Positions 1 to 7,801 of a DNA stretch of 64,000 nt are shown here, in pieces. The position numbers and the translations under genes were made by a program. This stretch comes from Brevibacterium senegalense (GTDB taxonomy: Bacteria > Actinomycetota > Actinomycetes > Actinomycetales > Brevibacteriaceae). The notes below the pieces were generated by a model. The model did no database searches. It was given only the letters and a program-made list of their open reading frames with translations, and had not been told where the DNA came from. The DNA is taken from contig NZ_HE978603.1 of NCBI RefSeq assembly GCF_000285835.1, positions 186,516-250,515 on the forward strand. The letters run 5' to 3'. Positions within the stretch are counted from its first letter, which is position 1; each line of letters begins with the position of its first letter.

Positions 1-1051
1 GGCAGTCGCCGGTCACGTACGCGATGCCCTGGAAACCGCCCAGCAGGCTCGAGTACGTCACGCAGAAGAACGCCAGCAGGAACAGCACCCACGCCCACGC
101 GCCCAGCTGATCTCCGATCAGATCGCCCACCTGGAACACCGCGTCGTTGCTCTCGATCGTGTGCCCCTGCCCGAACAGCCAGAACGCACCCACGACGCTC
201 ATCGCGACGGCGAACACGCCGATGAGGATGTAGCTGAACGCGAGGTCCACGCGCACGACCCTCTTCCACGTGGGCCCGCTCCACCGCTTCTCCTGCACGA
301 AGTACGTGTAGGCCATGATGCCGGTCGCACCTCCCACACCGCCGATCAGCGACAGCACCGCGAGCGGCGAGTCGCTGGGGTACACCGGCACGATCGTCTG
401 CACCGCGGTCCGCTGCGCGTCGCCATCGCCCAGCGACCCGATCGCCAGGGACACGATGCCCAGGAACATGAGGATCGCGAAGCCCACCATCGCCTTCTCG
501 ACCGCGCTGTATCGCCCGATCCACAGCAGCACCACCGCGGACGCGACCAGTACCAGCAGGGTGGGCCAGAAGGGCAGCGACGGGAACAGCGCCTGCACGA
601 CCAGCGTCGTGATCGCCGCGACACCGGCGCCGAAGAACAGCCCCACCAGCAGCTCTGCGATGAGCAGGAGCACGGGGAACAGTCGACCCCCCGCGTCCGT
701 CGCATGTGACAGGAACGACCGGTCCGCCGTCAGCTGCAGGCGCGCGATCGCCTCGGACAGCCCGTACTTGAGCAGCAGTCCCACGACGAACACCCAGACC
801 AGTGCCAGTCCGAACTGGGCTCCGGAGTTGAGCGTCGTGACCATGTCGGAGGCGCCCACGCTCGCCAGTGCCAGCACGATGCCGGGTCCCAGCATCCGCA
901 CGTACCCGGTCCACCGGGTCGGTGCGACCGGTGCCTCCGCCGCCGAGGCCCCGGCCGGCACGGTCTGCCCCGCACCCGCCGCTCCCCCACCGTGGGTCGC
1001 GGCACCTCCACCGGCCCCGGTTCCTGCGCGGGTCGCGTCCTGCTCTGCCAT
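1..1051 (-). CDS. Nramp-related metal ion transporter (3' part missing)
   Basis: Polytopic membrane transporter of the Nramp superfamily; about 350 residues are present and the C-terminal part lies beyond the left edge. After a roughly 45-residue Ala/Gly-rich cytoplasmic leader, helix 1 reads GPGIVLALASVGASDMVT, which aligns with Nramp helix 1, followed by about eight hydrophobic segments. The canonical DPGN metal-binding motif is replaced by GASD (residues 66-69), and the helix-6 Met-Pro-His-Asn position reads GIMAYT. It therefore belongs to a divergent Nramp-related branch whose substrate (Mg, Mn, Al or something else) cannot be told from sequence. ATG start with a GGAAGG ribosome site about 10 bases upstream. 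It lies downstream of serA but is separated from it by a strong terminator. Confidence 0.8.
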   Translation of the reverse strand, partial: MAEQDATRAGTGAGGGAATHGGGAAGAGQTVPAGASAAEAPVAPTRWTGYVRMLGPGIVLALASVGASDMVTTLNSGAQFGLALVWVFVVGLLLKYGLSEAIARLQLTADRSFLSHATDAGGRLFPVLLLIAELLVGLFFGAGVAAITTLVVQALFPSLPFWPTLLVLVASAVVLLWIGRYSAVEKAMVGFAILMFLGIVSLAIGSLGDGDAQRTAVQTIVPVYPSDSPLAVLSLIGGVGGATGIMAYTYFVQEKRWSGPTWKRVVRVDLAFSYILIGVFAVAMSVVGAFWLFGQGHTIESNDAVFQVGDLIGDQLGAWAWVLFLLAFFCVTYSSLLGGFQGIAYVTGDC

Positions 1052-1080
1052 GTCGTCCGTTCCTTCCGATCCTCTGCATG

Positions 1081-1118
1081 ACGGAGCGGCCGGGTCGTGT
1101 GCGATCCGGCCGCTCCGT
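1081..1118 (-). terminator. Hairpin terminator after serA
   Basis: Perfect 13-bp inverted repeat (ACGGAGCGGCCGG, loop 1094-1105, CCGGCCGCTCCGT) located 33 bases past the serA stop and 30 bases before the Nramp-like start. No T-run. It should insulate the transporter from serA transcription. Confidence 0.75.
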
Positions 1119-1151
1119 GCTGCTCAGCTGTCGCGCATTCTGCGCGGGGGC

Positions 1152-2741
1152 TCAGTCCTCCGTCAGGTTGACTGCGGCCGCGTGCGCGGCGTCCGCTGCG
1201 GCGGCGACGGTCTGCACGATCTCCGCCGTGACTTCGGAGTCGACCGCCAGGACGGACAGTGCGTTGCCGCCCTCGGAGGCGCGCGACACCTGCATGCCGG
1301 CGATGTTCACGTTGTTGCGGCCCAGCGACTGGCCGAACATGCCGATGACGCCGGGACGGTCGACGTACTCGAAGATGAGCAGGTGGTCCGTCAGCGTGAT
1401 CTCGAGTTCGAAGCCGTTGACCTCGACGAGCTTCTGCACCTGCTTGGGGCCGGTGAGCGTGCCGGACACGGACACCTGCGCGCCCGAGGCCGTCGTCGCC
1501 ACGAGCGTGATGACGTTGCGGAAGCCGTCGGCCACGCTGGAGGTCGTGAGCTCCGTGTCGATGCCGCGCTCCTCCGCCAGCACGGGTGCGTTGACGTAGG
1601 AGACGGGGACGTCGACGCGTCCGCGGAACAGGCCCTTGAGGGCTGCGAGCTTGAGGGCGCCCACGTCCTTCGACGCGATCTCGCCCTTCACCTCGATCTT
1701 GAAGTGGGTGACGGTCTCCGTCAGCGCGGCGACGATCCGGCCCAGTCGCTCGGTGAGCGGAATGCCGGGGCGCACGTCCTCGTCGATGCGGCCGCCGGCC
1801 ACGTTGACCGCGTCCGGGACCAGTTCGCCGGCCAGGGCCAGGCGGACGGAGCGGGCGACGGCGACGCCGGCCTTCTCCTGCGCCTCGTCCGTCGAGGCGC
1901 CCAGGTGCGGGGTGACGTTGACGGCGTCCAGCTCCATGAGCGCGGAGTGCTCCGGCGGCTCCTGGCTCCACACGTCGATGCCGGCGCCGCCCACACGGCC
2001 GGAGGCGACGGCCTCGGCGAGGGCCTCCTCGTCGATGATGCCGCCGCGGGCCACGTTGACGACGCGGACGCCCTGCTTCGCCTTCGCCAGCTGCTCGCGA
2101 CCGATCATGCCGATCGTCTCCGGCGTCTTGGGCATGTGGACGGTGATGAAGTCCGAGGTGGCGACCAGTTCGTCCAGGTCGACGACCTTGACGCCCATCT
2201 GAGCGGCGCGCGAGGCGGAGATGTAGGGGTCGTAGCCCACGAGGTTCATGCCGAACGAAGCGGCGCGCTCGGCGACCAGACCGCCGATCCGGCCCAGGCC
2301 CACGATGCCCAGCGTCTTCTCGTACAGCTCGACACCGGTGAGGCGCTTGCGCTCCCAGCGGCCCTCCTTGAGGGAGGCGTGGCCGGCACCGAAGAAGCGG
2401 GCGGACGCCAGCAGGTGCGTCATCGTGAGCTCGGCGGCGGAGATGATGTTCGAGGTGGGCGCGTTCACGACCATGACGCCGGCAGTCGTGGCGGCGGGCA
2501 CGTCGACGTTGTCGAGGCCCACGCCCGCGCGGGCGATCACCTGGAGGCGGGGCGCTGCGGCGATCGCCTCGGCGTCCATCTGGGTGGCGGACCGGACGAG
2601 GACCGCGTTCGCCTGGGCGAGCGCCTCCAGGAGTGCGGGGCGGTCCGTACCGTCGACCTGGCGCACATCGAAGTCGGGACCCAGGGCCTCGACGGTGGCG
2701 GGCGACAGGTTCTCGGCGAGCAGCACGACGGGCTTGGACAC
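1152..2741 (-). CDS. serA: D-3-phosphoglycerate dehydrogenase
   Basis: Oxidises 3-phosphoglycerate to 3-phosphohydroxypyruvate with NAD, the first step of serine synthesis. At 529 residues it is the long type with a catalytic/NAD domain (about 1-310; GLGRIG dinucleotide loop, NVARGG with catalytic Arg, TPHLG with catalytic His), an intervening ASB-like domain (about 315-445) and a C-terminal ACT domain (about 455-529; FEYVDRPGVIGMFGQSL) that in relatives binds serine for feedback inhibition. GTG start supported by an AGGAGGAG ribosome site 5 bases upstream. Single-gene transcript: terminator downstream and a divergent padR gene upstream. Confidence 0.97.
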   Translation of the reverse strand: MSKPVVLLAENLSPATVEALGPDFDVRQVDGTDRPALLEALAQANAVLVRSATQMDAEAIAAAPRLQVIARAGVGLDNVDVPAATTAGVMVVNAPTSNIISAAELTMTHLLASARFFGAGHASLKEGRWERKRLTGVELYEKTLGIVGLGRIGGLVAERAASFGMNLVGYDPYISASRAAQMGVKVVDLDELVATSDFITVHMPKTPETIGMIGREQLAKAKQGVRVVNVARGGIIDEEALAEAVASGRVGGAGIDVWSQEPPEHSALMELDAVNVTPHLGASTDEAQEKAGVAVARSVRLALAGELVPDAVNVAGGRIDEDVRPGIPLTERLGRIVAALTETVTHFKIEVKGEIASKDVGALKLAALKGLFRGRVDVPVSYVNAPVLAEERGIDTELTTSSVADGFRNVITLVATTASGAQVSVSGTLTGPKQVQKLVEVNGFELEITLTDHLLIFEYVDRPGVIGMFGQSLGRNNVNIAGMQVSRASEGGNALSVLAVDSEVTAEIVQTVAAAADAAHAAAVNLTED

Positions 2742-2811
2742 AGTTCTCCTCCTGGAGCGTCTTCGCGGATCACCCCACTGTAGTGACTCCGGCTCTCAGG
2801 TGCGCGCGGGG

Positions 2812-2826
2812 GTTCACATCGTGAAC
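2812..2826. promoter_or_regulatory. Palindrome between serA and padR
   Basis: GTTCACatcGTGAAC, perfect 6-bp arms, in the 170-bp divergent intergenic region, 70 bases upstream of serA. Could be an operator for serA; the binding protein is unknown. Confidence 0.35.
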
Positions 2827-2883
2827 GACACGCCGCCCTGCTCGAACCCACCGCAGCCCCCGCACAACCCTGCGTCTCTTGTC

Positions 2884-2904
2884 ATAGTGTGTGTGACACA
2901 GTAT
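2884..2904. promoter_or_regulatory. Probable PadR operator
   Basis: 21-bp near palindrome with half-sites ATAgTGTGT and ACACAgTAT around a 3-bp centre, ending 2-11 bases before the alternative padR starts. Its position over the padR promoter suggests autoregulation, the usual arrangement for PadR proteins. Confidence 0.6.
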
Positions 2905-2914
2905 CGTGCTGTGC

Positions 2915-3283
2915 ATGGCCACCCCCGACCCGTCCGTCCAGCAGGACGCCCCCGATGCCCTCGCCCTCCACCTCCAAGAGGTGCGACGCGGCACCGTCGT
3001 GCTCGCGTGCCTCGTCGCCTGCCGGCGGCCGCAGTACGGGTACGCGCTGCTGGAAACGCTCGCGGAGGCCGGGATCCAGGTGGAGGCGAACACCCTCTAC
3101 CCCCTCCTGCGCAGACTCGACAAGCAGGGCCTGCTGACCGCCGAGTGGAACACGGACGAACCCCGTCCCCGGAAGTACTACACGCTCACGGACGCGGGCT
3201 CCCGCGTCGCTGACGAACTCCGCACCGAATGGCTGGCCCTGACCGCCAGCCTCACCGACCTCTGGAAGGACTCCACACCATGA
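2915..3283 (+). CDS. PadR-family transcriptional regulator
   Basis: Small (122-residue) winged-helix regulator of the PadR s2 type. The DNA-binding core is visible as RPQYGYALLETLAEAG, then NTLYPLLRRLDKQGLL and the wing RKYYTLTDAG, which is followed by a short dimerisation helix. The start is ATG 2915 or in-frame GTG 2906; no ribosome site is present, so the transcript is probably leaderless. The stop overlaps the next start by 4 bases (ATGA), so regulator and membrane protein are translated together. A PadR followed by a HAAS-domain membrane protein is a common actinobacterial/firmicute module thought to respond to envelope signals; the ligand is unknown. Confidence 0.9.
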   Translation: MATPDPSVQQDAPDALALHLQEVRRGTVVLACLVACRRPQYGYALLETLAEAGIQVEANTLYPLLRRLDKQGLLTAEWNTDEPRPRKYYTLTDAGSRVADELRTEWLALTASLTDLWKDSTP

Positions 3284-4284
3284 GCACCCTCACCGACAGG
3301 TATGTGGGCTCCGTCGCCCGGCGACTGCCGGAATCCCAGCGCGACGAGGTCGTCGCCGAGGTCCGCGCCATGATCGCCGACATGCTCGAGGCCCGCGCCG
3401 AGGCCGTCGACCCCGATCCCGAGGCCGCCGACCTCGATCACAGCCGATCCCCCGGTCTCCCCCACCCGGACCCCGCCGCCGAGGCCGCGGTCCTCGAGGA
3501 GCTCGGGTCACCCGAGTCCCTGGCCCGGGAATTCGCACGCACGCCTCAGCACCTCATCGGACCGCGGTTCTACCGCACGTATCTGTGGGCGCTCACGTGG
3601 CTCCTGCCCACCGTGGGTGTCATCACGCTCGTCGCCAGCGGCCTCGCCCACTCACTCACCGTGCACCCGGTGGAACTGGGCGGCCTGCTGGGCACCGCGA
3701 TCGGACGGACGGTGTCCGCGCTGCTGACCGTCTTCGCGGTCCTCACCCTCGTCTTCGCGCTCGTCGATCGGGCGGAATCCGGCACAGCACCCGGCAGGTC
3801 TCCGCGCCGGTGGACCGTCGACCAGTTGGAGGAGATCGCGCCATCGGGCAGCTCGGTCCGCGGAGACGGGATCGTCTCCCTCATCCTCCTCGTCCTGCTG
3901 GCCGCGCTCCCGCTCGTCCCCACGACGTTCCTCTACGTGGGGCATTTGAACGACGGCGAGCCTTTCGTGAATCCGGATCTGGGCGTGGGCTGGTTCGTGG
4001 GCTACTGGGCACTGCTCGCCGGCCTCGCCGCGATCGCGGCCGTCCACGTCGCCACGAACCGGACGACGGCAGCCACACGGATCGCGACGATCGGGGTGGA
4101 CATCCTCATGGCGGCATTCCTCACCGTCGCGCTCCTCACTCAGGAGGTCATGCATCCGGACCTGGGGAACGCCTCCCTCCTCGACACGGAGGTCTGGCTC
4201 ATCCCGCTCATCTGGGTCCTCACGGCCTGGAACATCGTGAGCACCCTCCGCACGCATCGGGCCGCGGCCACCGCCGGTGACTGA
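3280..4284 (+). CDS. HAAS-domain membrane protein, PadR partner
   Basis: 334-residue membrane protein. The N-terminal soluble part (about 1-85: YVGSVARRLPESQRDEVVAE...EELGSPESLAREF) matches the HAAS-type helical domain found in proteins encoded beside PadR regulators. About six to seven hydrophobic segments follow (around 105-125, 135-160, 195-220, 240-260, 270-290, 300-320). Start ATG overlaps the padR stop; the true start is this one rather than an upstream in-frame codon inside padR. Inferred to signal to, or be controlled by, the PadR protein. No enzymatic motif seen. Confidence 0.75.
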   Translation: MSTLTDRYVGSVARRLPESQRDEVVAEVRAMIADMLEARAEAVDPDPEAADLDHSRSPGLPHPDPAAEAAVLEELGSPESLAREFARTPQHLIGPRFYRTYLWALTWLLPTVGVITLVASGLAHSLTVHPVELGGLLGTAIGRTVSALLTVFAVLTLVFALVDRAESGTAPGRSPRRWTVDQLEEIAPSGSSVRGDGIVSLILLVLLAALPLVPTTFLYVGHLNDGEPFVNPDLGVGWFVGYWALLAGLAAIAAVHVATNRTTAATRIATIGVDILMAAFLTVALLTQEVMHPDLGNASLLDTEVWLIPLIWVLTAWNIVSTLRTHRAAATAGD

Positions 4285-4335
4285 GTCCGGGCGGAGATCA
4301 TCCCTGAGGACGATGTCCCGCCCGCCGCTCACCAC

Positions 4336-4341
4336 TAGCGT
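4336..4341 (+). promoter_or_regulatory. -10 box of leaderless kinase transcript
   Basis: TAGCGT, 7 bases before ATG 4349, with no ribosome site between. It matches the pattern seen at many genes in this window and supports ATG 4349 as start. Confidence 0.55.
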
Positions 4342-4348
4342 GGGACGC

Positions 4349-5806
4349 ATGACCCCGCCCTCGTCGACGACCGCATCGACCCCGCGCAGCGCATGGTCAC
4401 GGCTGCGCGGGGTCCTCCGCGCTCATCCGTGGATCTCCGACGGTCTCCTCTGGGCGCTCCCCGTCGCCGTCGTCAGTGTGAACTCGATCATGGCCCGCGT
4501 GCTGGTGAACACCACCGGCATCGCCCCCCGGTGGCTGGACGCGACGATCGCGCTGCTCATCACTCTCCCTCTGGCTCTGCGACGCATCACTCCTCTCACC
4601 AGTTCCGTCCTCATCGCCGTGGGGTGCACGATGGCCGTCCTCGTGGGGACGGGTCCGTCCATGGCGGTCCTCGCGGTCCCGCTCACGGTGTTCTCGACCG
4701 CCGTGTGGGGGTCGCGCCGCGATTCGCGGATCGTGCTGGGACTGGGCCTCGTGGGCTCGCTGGCCATCGGCGTCTGGGCGTACATGCTGGCTCTGCAGAG
4801 CGCGATGGGTCCCGGCGGACGTCCGGTCGACCGTTCCGAGCACATCGCCCTCGTCGTCCTCATCGCCCTCAGCGCGGCGATCGTGCTCTCCGCTTGGCTG
4901 TGGGGGATCCTCCTCCATCGCCGCCGCGCGGCCGTCGACGACATCCGCGAGCGCAACCGCCTCCTGGAGAAGGAGCGGGAGTCGGAGTCGCGGCTGGCCG
5001 CGGACGCCGAGCGCATGCGCATCGCCCGCGAGATGCACGACATCATCGCCCACTCGCTGTCCGTCGTCATCGCGCAGGCGGACGGCGGCCGCTATGCGGC
5101 CGCGAGCAACCCCGACGCCGCCGAGGCCGCCCTCACCACCATCGCGACGACCGGTCGCGACGCCCTCGCCCAGACCCGCAGCCTGCTGGGCGTCCTGCGC
5201 GCGGACGGGCTGACGGAGCAGCCGACCGCGCCGCTGCCGGGGATCGATTCCGTCCCGTCGCTCGTGTCGGACGTCCGCGCGACCGGGCTGGCGGTCAGCA
5301 TCGACGGATTCGACAGCGGGAGGTCGGCGGAGCGTCTGTCGGAGGGCGCGGGACTCGCCGTCTACCGCATCGTCCAGGAGGCGCTCACGAACGTCCTCAA
5401 GCATGCGGGCTCAGGCGCACGGGCGCAGGTGGACCTGAGGGACACGGACCGGGAGGTGATCGTCCGGATCACCGACGACGGCGTCTCCGCACCACGTGAC
5501 CCGGACAGCGCGGAGGGCACCGGCAACGGCCTCACCGGGATGCGCGAGCGCGCCGCCCTGTACGGAGGCTCGGTGACAGCCGGGCGGAACCGCAGGGAGC
5601 CCGGCTTCACCGTGACCGCGCGGTTCCCGGCGACAACCCCGAAGGATCACTCCGAATCGGACTCTGCGTCGCCGGACGATCAGACCCACGCGTCATCCGG
5701 TGGCTCGCCCGACGAGTCGACGACCACGCCGCCCAGCGCGCCCGCCGCACCACGAGCGGATCCGTCTCCGGCACCCGTGGAGTCGATCGAGGACAGCGCC
5801 CGATGA
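4349..5806 (+). CDS. NarL-type sensor histidine kinase
   Basis: Membrane sensor kinase of 485 residues. Five or six N-terminal hydrophobic helices (about 25-190) are followed by a coiled segment, the dimerisation/phosphoacceptor helix with REMHDIIAHSLSVVIAQADG (His at residue 230), and an HATPase domain ending GNGLTGMRERAALYGGSV. The last ~55 residues are Ser/Pro/Asp-rich and probably disordered. An upstream in-frame GTG at 4277 would overlap the preceding gene; the TAGCGT box seven bases before ATG 4349 favours the shorter form. Stop overlaps the response regulator start. With the regulator and the ABC genes that follow it forms a signalling/export block like those sensing envelope stress or antimicrobial peptides; that role is inferred. 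Confidence 0.9.
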   Translation: MTPPSSTTASTPRSAWSRLRGVLRAHPWISDGLLWALPVAVVSVNSIMARVLVNTTGIAPRWLDATIALLITLPLALRRITPLTSSVLIAVGCTMAVLVGTGPSMAVLAVPLTVFSTAVWGSRRDSRIVLGLGLVGSLAIGVWAYMLALQSAMGPGGRPVDRSEHIALVVLIALSAAIVLSAWLWGILLHRRRAAVDDIRERNRLLEKERESESRLAADAERMRIAREMHDIIAHSLSVVIAQADGGRYAAASNPDAAEAALTTIATTGRDALAQTRSLLGVLRADGLTEQPTAPLPGIDSVPSLVSDVRATGLAVSIDGFDSGRSAERLSEGAGLAVYRIVQEALTNVLKHAGSGARAQVDLRDTDREVIVRITDDGVSAPRDPDSAEGTGNGLTGMRERAALYGGSVTAGRNRREPGFTVTARFPATTPKDHSESDSASPDDQTHASSGGSPDESTTTPPSAPAAPRADPSPAPVESIEDSAR

Positions 5807-6714
5807 CGGATCCGCACGCTCCCGCCTCGCCGCATGCTCCCGCCTCGTCGGACGCACCCATCCGCGTCGCCCTCGTCGACGACCAGTCCCTGGTGCGGGC
5901 GGGATTCTCCCTCGTCATCGACTCGCAGACCGACCTCCGGGTGGTGGGGCAGGCCGGTGACGGGCACGAGGCCATCAGCCTCGTCACACGGGTCCAGCCG
6001 GACGTCGTCCTCATGGACGTGCGCATGCCCGGGCTGGACGGCATCCAGGCGACCTCCCGCATCCTGGAGCTCGCCGATGCGGGGACCGTCCGGGCGCCCC
6101 GGATCATCGTCCTCACGACGTTCGACGAGGACGAGTACGCGCTCGCGGCGCTGCGCGGCGGCGCGTCCGGCTTCCTCCTCAAGGACGTGCTGCCGGAGAT
6201 CCTGCTGGACTCGATCCGCACGGTCGTCGACGGCGGCGCGGTCATCGCACCCTCGACGACCCGCCGACTCCTCGACACCCAGCTCCTCCTGTCATCCGCG
6301 CCGGATGACGGTCCGTCCATGCCGGTCGACGGTCCCGCTGACAGCGACTCGACACGCCACACCACGACGACAGCGTCTCCTACGACATCAGGGCATGTTC
6401 CCGCGTCCGCGTCACCGTCCGCACAGTCACCCGCGGCACCGACCTCCGCACACACGCCCACGACCGGCGCCTCCCACCCGCCCCTGGATCCGGAACGGAC
6501 CCGCATCCTCGCCTCCCTCACCCCGCGCGAACGCGAGGTCCTCGCACTCGTGGGGCAGGGCCTCAGCAATGCGGAGATCGTCGACGCGCTCGTCCTCGCG
6601 GAGCCCACCGTCAAGACCCACATGAGCCGCATCCTCATGAAGCTGGGCGCCCGCGACCGCGTCCAGGCGGTCATCTTCGCCTACGACGCGGGCATCGTCA
6701 GCCCCGGCGCCTGA
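5803..6714 (+). CDS. LuxR/NarL-type response regulator
   Basis: Partner of the upstream kinase (4-base overlap). Receiver domain at about 20-145 with the acidic pair D26/D27, phosphoacceptor D72 (VVLMDVRMPG), a switch Thr in IIVLTTFDED and the conserved LKD Lys. The GerE-type helix-turn-helix is at the C terminus (LTPREREVLALVGQGLSNAE... EPTVKTHMSRILMKLGARDR). Unusual: the linker between the two domains is about 75 residues of Ser/Thr/Pro/His-rich low-complexity sequence, making the protein 303 residues instead of the usual ~215. It probably controls the adjacent ABC transporter genes. Confidence 0.92.
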   Translation: MTDPHAPASPHAPASSDAPIRVALVDDQSLVRAGFSLVIDSQTDLRVVGQAGDGHEAISLVTRVQPDVVLMDVRMPGLDGIQATSRILELADAGTVRAPRIIVLTTFDEDEYALAALRGGASGFLLKDVLPEILLDSIRTVVDGGAVIAPSTTRRLLDTQLLLSSAPDDGPSMPVDGPADSDSTRHTTTTASPTTSGHVPASASPSAQSPAAPTSAHTPTTGASHPPLDPERTRILASLTPREREVLALVGQGLSNAEIVDALVLAEPTVKTHMSRILMKLGARDRVQAVIFAYDAGIVSPGA

Positions 6715-6796
6715 GCTCCACGCACTCACGCCGCGTCGTACCCCGGTATGACACCGCGGCCTCCCCGCACAGTGCACAGTGGTCTCCACCACACTG

Positions 6797-7801
6797 ATGA
6801 CCATCCCGCAGTCCGATGTGCGCGGCCCCGCCGGCGACGACGCTGGAGACATGCACTCACCACAGCAGCCACAGCCCGTGCCCCACCAGCCGCAGTCGCA
6901 GGACCCACACGCCCAGCAGCCGGCACCGCAGCACGCACCCGGCACTCAGTACGCACCACAGCCGCACCACTCCCCCGCCTCGGAGCCCGCGATCCGCGCC
7001 ATCCGCCTCGTCAAGACCTACGGCGAGGGCGAGGCCCGCGTCCGGCCGCTGGACGGGCTCACCCTCGACATCGCCGCCGGATGCTTCACCGCGATCATGG
7101 GCCCGTCCGGCTCCGGCAAGTCGACCCTGCTGCACATGCTCGCGGGCCTCGACACCCCCGATTCCGGCGAGGTCATCCTGGCGGGCACCCCGCTCACCGG
7201 CCTGTCGGACGCCCGGCTCACCGCCCTGCGGCGCGACCGGATCGGCTTCATCTTCCAGGCCTTCAACCTCGTGCCCGCGATGACGGCGCGCGAGAACATC
7301 CTGCTGCCCTCCCAGCTGGCCGGCCGCACGGTGGACCGCACCATCGTCCGCCGCATCGTCGACCGGCTGGGCCTCGGCGACCGCCTGCACCACCGGCCCC
7401 ACGAGCTCTCCGGCGGCCAGCAGCAGCGCGTCGCCGTCGCCCGCGCCCTGGTGACCGGCCCGGACGTCATCGTCGCGGACGAGCCCACCGGCAACCTCGA
7501 CTCCGCCAGCGGGGACGAGGTGCTGGGACTGCTGCGGGCCTCGGTCGACGACTACGGGCAGACCGTCGTCATGGTCACCCACGATCCGCAGGCCGCCGCC
7601 CGCGCCGACCGGGTCCTCCTGCTGGCCGACGGCCGCCCGGCCGGCGAACTGCACTCCCCCACCGCCGAGGCCGTGGCCGCCGCTCTCACCCGCGTCACCG
7701 CGGGTGCCGGGCAAGCAGGGGGCGCGGCTCCCGCAGGTGCCGGCGCGGCCCCGGTCCCGGGCCACGCCGCGGGCACGACCCACACCGGGGGTGCCCGATG
7801 A
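6797..7801 (+). CDS. ABC transporter ATP-binding protein (MacB/LolD type)
   Basis: ATPase of a lipoprotein/antimicrobial-type exporter. Walker A GPSGSGKST, Q-loop FIFQAFNLVPAMT, signature LSGGQQQRVAVARAL, Walker B VIVADEPTGNLD and H-loop VMVTHD are all intact. The first ~60 residues are His/Gln/Pro-rich and the last ~45 are Ala/Gly-rich; both are outside the ATPase fold. ATG 6797 is chosen, but GTG 6779 or ATG 6851 are possible because no clear ribosome site exists. The stop overlaps the permease start (ATGA). The nearby kinase and regulator genes suggest it is induced by that two-component system. Confidence 0.9.
   Translation: MTIPQSDVRGPAGDDAGDMHSPQQPQPVPHQPQSQDPHAQQPAPQHAPGTQYAPQPHHSPASEPAIRAIRLVKTYGEGEARVRPLDGLTLDIAAGCFTAIMGPSGSGKSTLLHMLAGLDTPDSGEVILAGTPLTGLSDARLTALRRDRIGFIFQAFNLVPAMTARENILLPSQLAGRTVDRTIVRRIVDRLGLGDRLHHRPHELSGGQQQRVAVARALVTGPDVIVADEPTGNLDSASGDEVLGLLRASVDDYGQTVVMVTHDPQAAARADRVLLLADGRPAGELHSPTAEAVAAALTRVTAGAGQAGGAAPAGAGAAPVPGHAAGTTHTGGAR

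Noticed and set aside
315..2783. 822-residue open frame on + strand antisense to serA
   Set aside because: GC-rich codon shadow: serA has full motifs, ribosome site and terminator on the other strand.
6748..7797. Frame of the FtsX permease stays open upstream through the ATPase gene
   Set aside because: The ATPase is intact in another frame; the ATGA overlap at 7798 fixes the permease start.
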